A DNA stretch of 15,705 bases from an uncultured Muribaculaceae bacterium (lineage in GTDB: Bacteria; Bacteroidota; Bacteroidia; Bacteroidales; Muribaculaceae): assembly GCA_910586975.1 (NCBI GenBank), contig CAJUKX010000046.1:1-15705 (forward strand), written 5' to 3'. Positions 14,399 to 15,705 of the stretch are shown one piece after another. The first letter of the stretch is position 1. The number at the start of each line of letters is the position of its first letter. The notes under the pieces are model-generated. The model was not told where the DNA came from, searched no databases, and worked only from the letters and a program-made list of their open reading frames with translations. The translations under genes were made by a program, and so were the position numbers.

Positions 14399-15631
14399 TT
14401 AAAGCTGGCTAATCAGATTGCAATATTGCTTGGTAACAATATCTTTTGAGTATTTATTCTCTATTTCTGCCAAACCTTTCTGCCCCATGGCACGGAGCTG
14501 TTCTGACGTAACCGAATTGAGCCATCGGCATATCTCATCGGCCTTTGAATTTACATCGTCAGCGGTGATTATCTTTGCGCAGTCAATGTCTTTGAGGAAA
14601 TTAACAATTGGAGTATTGTCCGGCGAACAAACTAACAAGGGTTTGGCACTTGCCATTATTGTATATACCTTTGACGGGAAACCTTGTGCAGCAATCTTCG
14701 GCTCCATGAATATATATTGGATGTCTGAGAAGGCGATGATCTCGGGCATCAGTTCACGTGGCTGATATGGCAAAAGATGAATGTTGGAAAGCTCAAATTC
14801 TTTTATCTTGTCAGCAACAAAATCACGCATCACGCCTTCACCTATCACATAATAGTCAATGGATCTTTCCTTTGTGCGCTTTGCTACTTCTATTAAGGTA
14901 TTCCACTCTTGTGCCATGCCAATATTACCGGCATACAGCAATTTCAGATGGTCATTATTGATGAACAGCGATTTGTTGAGATGATAAGTATCGGCTAAGG
15001 GCCTGTATATATCTGTATCTACAAAATTGGGTATTATATGGAGTTTGGCAGGGTCTTTAAATCTACCGACTATCGTATTGTGGAATATCTCGTCTATGGT
15101 AGTAATGGCGGTGGAATTGTTGTAGATGTGCCGTTCCATTTTGCTCAGAACATTAAACACCAACCCCGAATCATTGCCGAGTATGTCGGGATATACTTCC
15201 TGCACATTGTATATCACCTTCGCTCCTTTGAGTTTGCCAAGCCACAGGTTAATCAAGCCAATGGTAAGGGGTGGTGATGGCGACAGAATTACATCTAAAT
15301 TCTTGATAAATAGAGCAGAGATAAAAGAAATAATATGCCAATACACAAAACCGACTAAGCGAAGTAGCGTGGATTTGAATTTCTTCTGAGGCACATGGTA
15401 TACCGTAAGTCCCTTGTAGCAGCTCTTCTTGAGCAGCCCCCGGATTTTCCATTTTAACGGCTGTTTGTCCAACTGAGCCTCAACACGATTATAATGCGGT
15501 GTAGTTGTTAAAACAACCACCTCATTACCCGCGTCTCTCAGAGCCGTGGCAATGTCACCATACAGGTAGCCTGTCGATACTCCGTCGGGGTTGAAGACAA
15601 TGCTGTGTATCAGAACTTTCTTCTTTTCCAT
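14399..15631 (-). CDS. WbuB-like family 4 glycosyltransferase
   Basis: GT-B fold glycosyltransferase of 410 residues, expected on the cytoplasmic membrane face, extending a lipid-linked saccharide. The N-terminal acceptor half has GVSTGYLYGDIATAL, LTTTPHY and the hydrophobic stretch around 93-125, typical of WbuB relatives. The C-terminal donor half begins with LLYAGNIG (231-238), followed by YVIGEG (261-266) and GFPSKVYTIMASAKPLL (317-333), the nucleotide-sugar binding segment of GT4. WbuB-type enzymes next to fnlC transfer L-FucNAc in other bacteria; that substrate is inferred from context. It begins 3 bases after the partial upstream gene and ends 7 bases before the epimerase gene. Confidence 0.9.
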   Translation of the reverse strand: MEKKKVLIHSIVFNPDGVSTGYLYGDIATALRDAGNEVVVLTTTPHYNRVEAQLDKQPLKWKIRGLLKKSCYKGLTVYHVPQKKFKSTLLRLVGFVYWHIISFISALFIKNLDVILSPSPPLTIGLINLWLGKLKGAKVIYNVQEVYPDILGNDSGLVFNVLSKMERHIYNNSTAITTIDEIFHNTIVGRFKDPAKLHIIPNFVDTDIYRPLADTYHLNKSLFINNDHLKLLYAGNIGMAQEWNTLIEVAKRTKERSIDYYVIGEGVMRDFVADKIKEFELSNIHLLPYQPRELMPEIIAFSDIQYIFMEPKIAAQGFPSKVYTIMASAKPLLVCSPDNTPIVNFLKDIDCAKIITADDVNSKADEICRWLNSVTSEQLRAMGQKGLAEIENKYSKDIVTKQYCNLISQL

Positions 15632-15634
15632 AAA

Positions 15635-15705
15635 TCAAAATTTACGCCATACCATTTTGTTGACTACGCCGGTGTAGCTCTGGATGAGCTTGACGATCTT
15701 GGTGG
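15635..15705 (-). CDS. C-terminal fragment, probable UDP-GlcNAc 2-epimerase (FnlC/WecB type)
   Basis: Only 22 complete codons and the TGA stop are inside the window; the rest lies beyond the right edge. The end reads as a basic helix with YTGVVNKMVWRKF, similar to the C-terminal SYTDYVNRVVWKKY-like tail I associate with FnlC/WecB epimerases. Position directly before a WbuB-like glycosyltransferase fits the fnlC-wbuB order known from L-FucNAc clusters. The fragment is too short for a firm call, and it could be another nucleotide-sugar enzyme. Confidence 0.5.
   Translation of the reverse strand, partial: TKIVKLIQSYTGVVNKMVWRKF

Overview
The window looks like chromosomal DNA from a member of the Bacteroidales. 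The best support is promoters of the Bacteroidetes type (TTTG, 18-20 bases, TAnnTTTG) ahead of several genes, the near absence of Shine-Dalgarno sequences except before rpsR, a methylmalonyl-CoA mutase, a class II ribonucleotide reductase and capsule-type sugar genes familiar from gut Bacteroidales. A Muribaculaceae- or Bacteroides-like host is my guess; the sequence alone does not settle genus.

Layout, left to right. (1) Bases 1-1316 hold the C-terminal 437 codons of the large subunit of methylmalonyl-CoA mutase (+), closed by a terminator. (2) An AddB-like PD-(D/E)XK nuclease with an Fe-S cysteine set (+) is followed after 10 bases by hemW (+). (3) A strong promoter with a 5' hairpin leads the rpsF-rpsR-rplI ribosomal operon (+), which ends in a strong terminator; rpsR carries a near-perfect Shine-Dalgarno sequence. 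(4) A convergent gap of about 520 bases (6780-7297) has no conventional gene, but its minus strand carries a promoter, an almost leaderless 18-codon ORF and two strong hairpins, so a small RNA or tiny mRNA is likely there. (5) nrdJ, an adenosylcobalamin-dependent ribonucleotide reductase (-), is divergent from a nitroreductase (+) across 111 bases holding a promoter for each. (6) A 24-bp perfect inverted repeat acts as a shared terminator between the nitroreductase and the end of a polysaccharide operon. (7) Bases 10840-15705 are the 3' end of a tightly packed minus-strand capsule or O-antigen operon. In transcription order it holds the tail of a probable UDP-GlcNAc 2-epimerase, a WbuB-like GT4 glycosyltransferase, an NAD-dependent sugar epimerase/reductase, a WbpL-like polyprenyl-phosphate glycosyl-1-phosphate transferase, a WbuC cupin and a DegT/DnrJ aminotransferase.

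Two themes link the genes. Two enzymes (mutase and NrdJ) need adenosylcobalamin, yet nrdJ has no room for a cobalamin riboswitch. The polysaccharide genes form a coherent module: nucleotide-sugar synthesis, lipid-linked initiation on the membrane and addition of a second sugar. They overlap by 1-4 bases or are separated by 3-7 bases, so they are probably translated in a coupled way. The most novel material is the small transcription unit at about 6824-7054.
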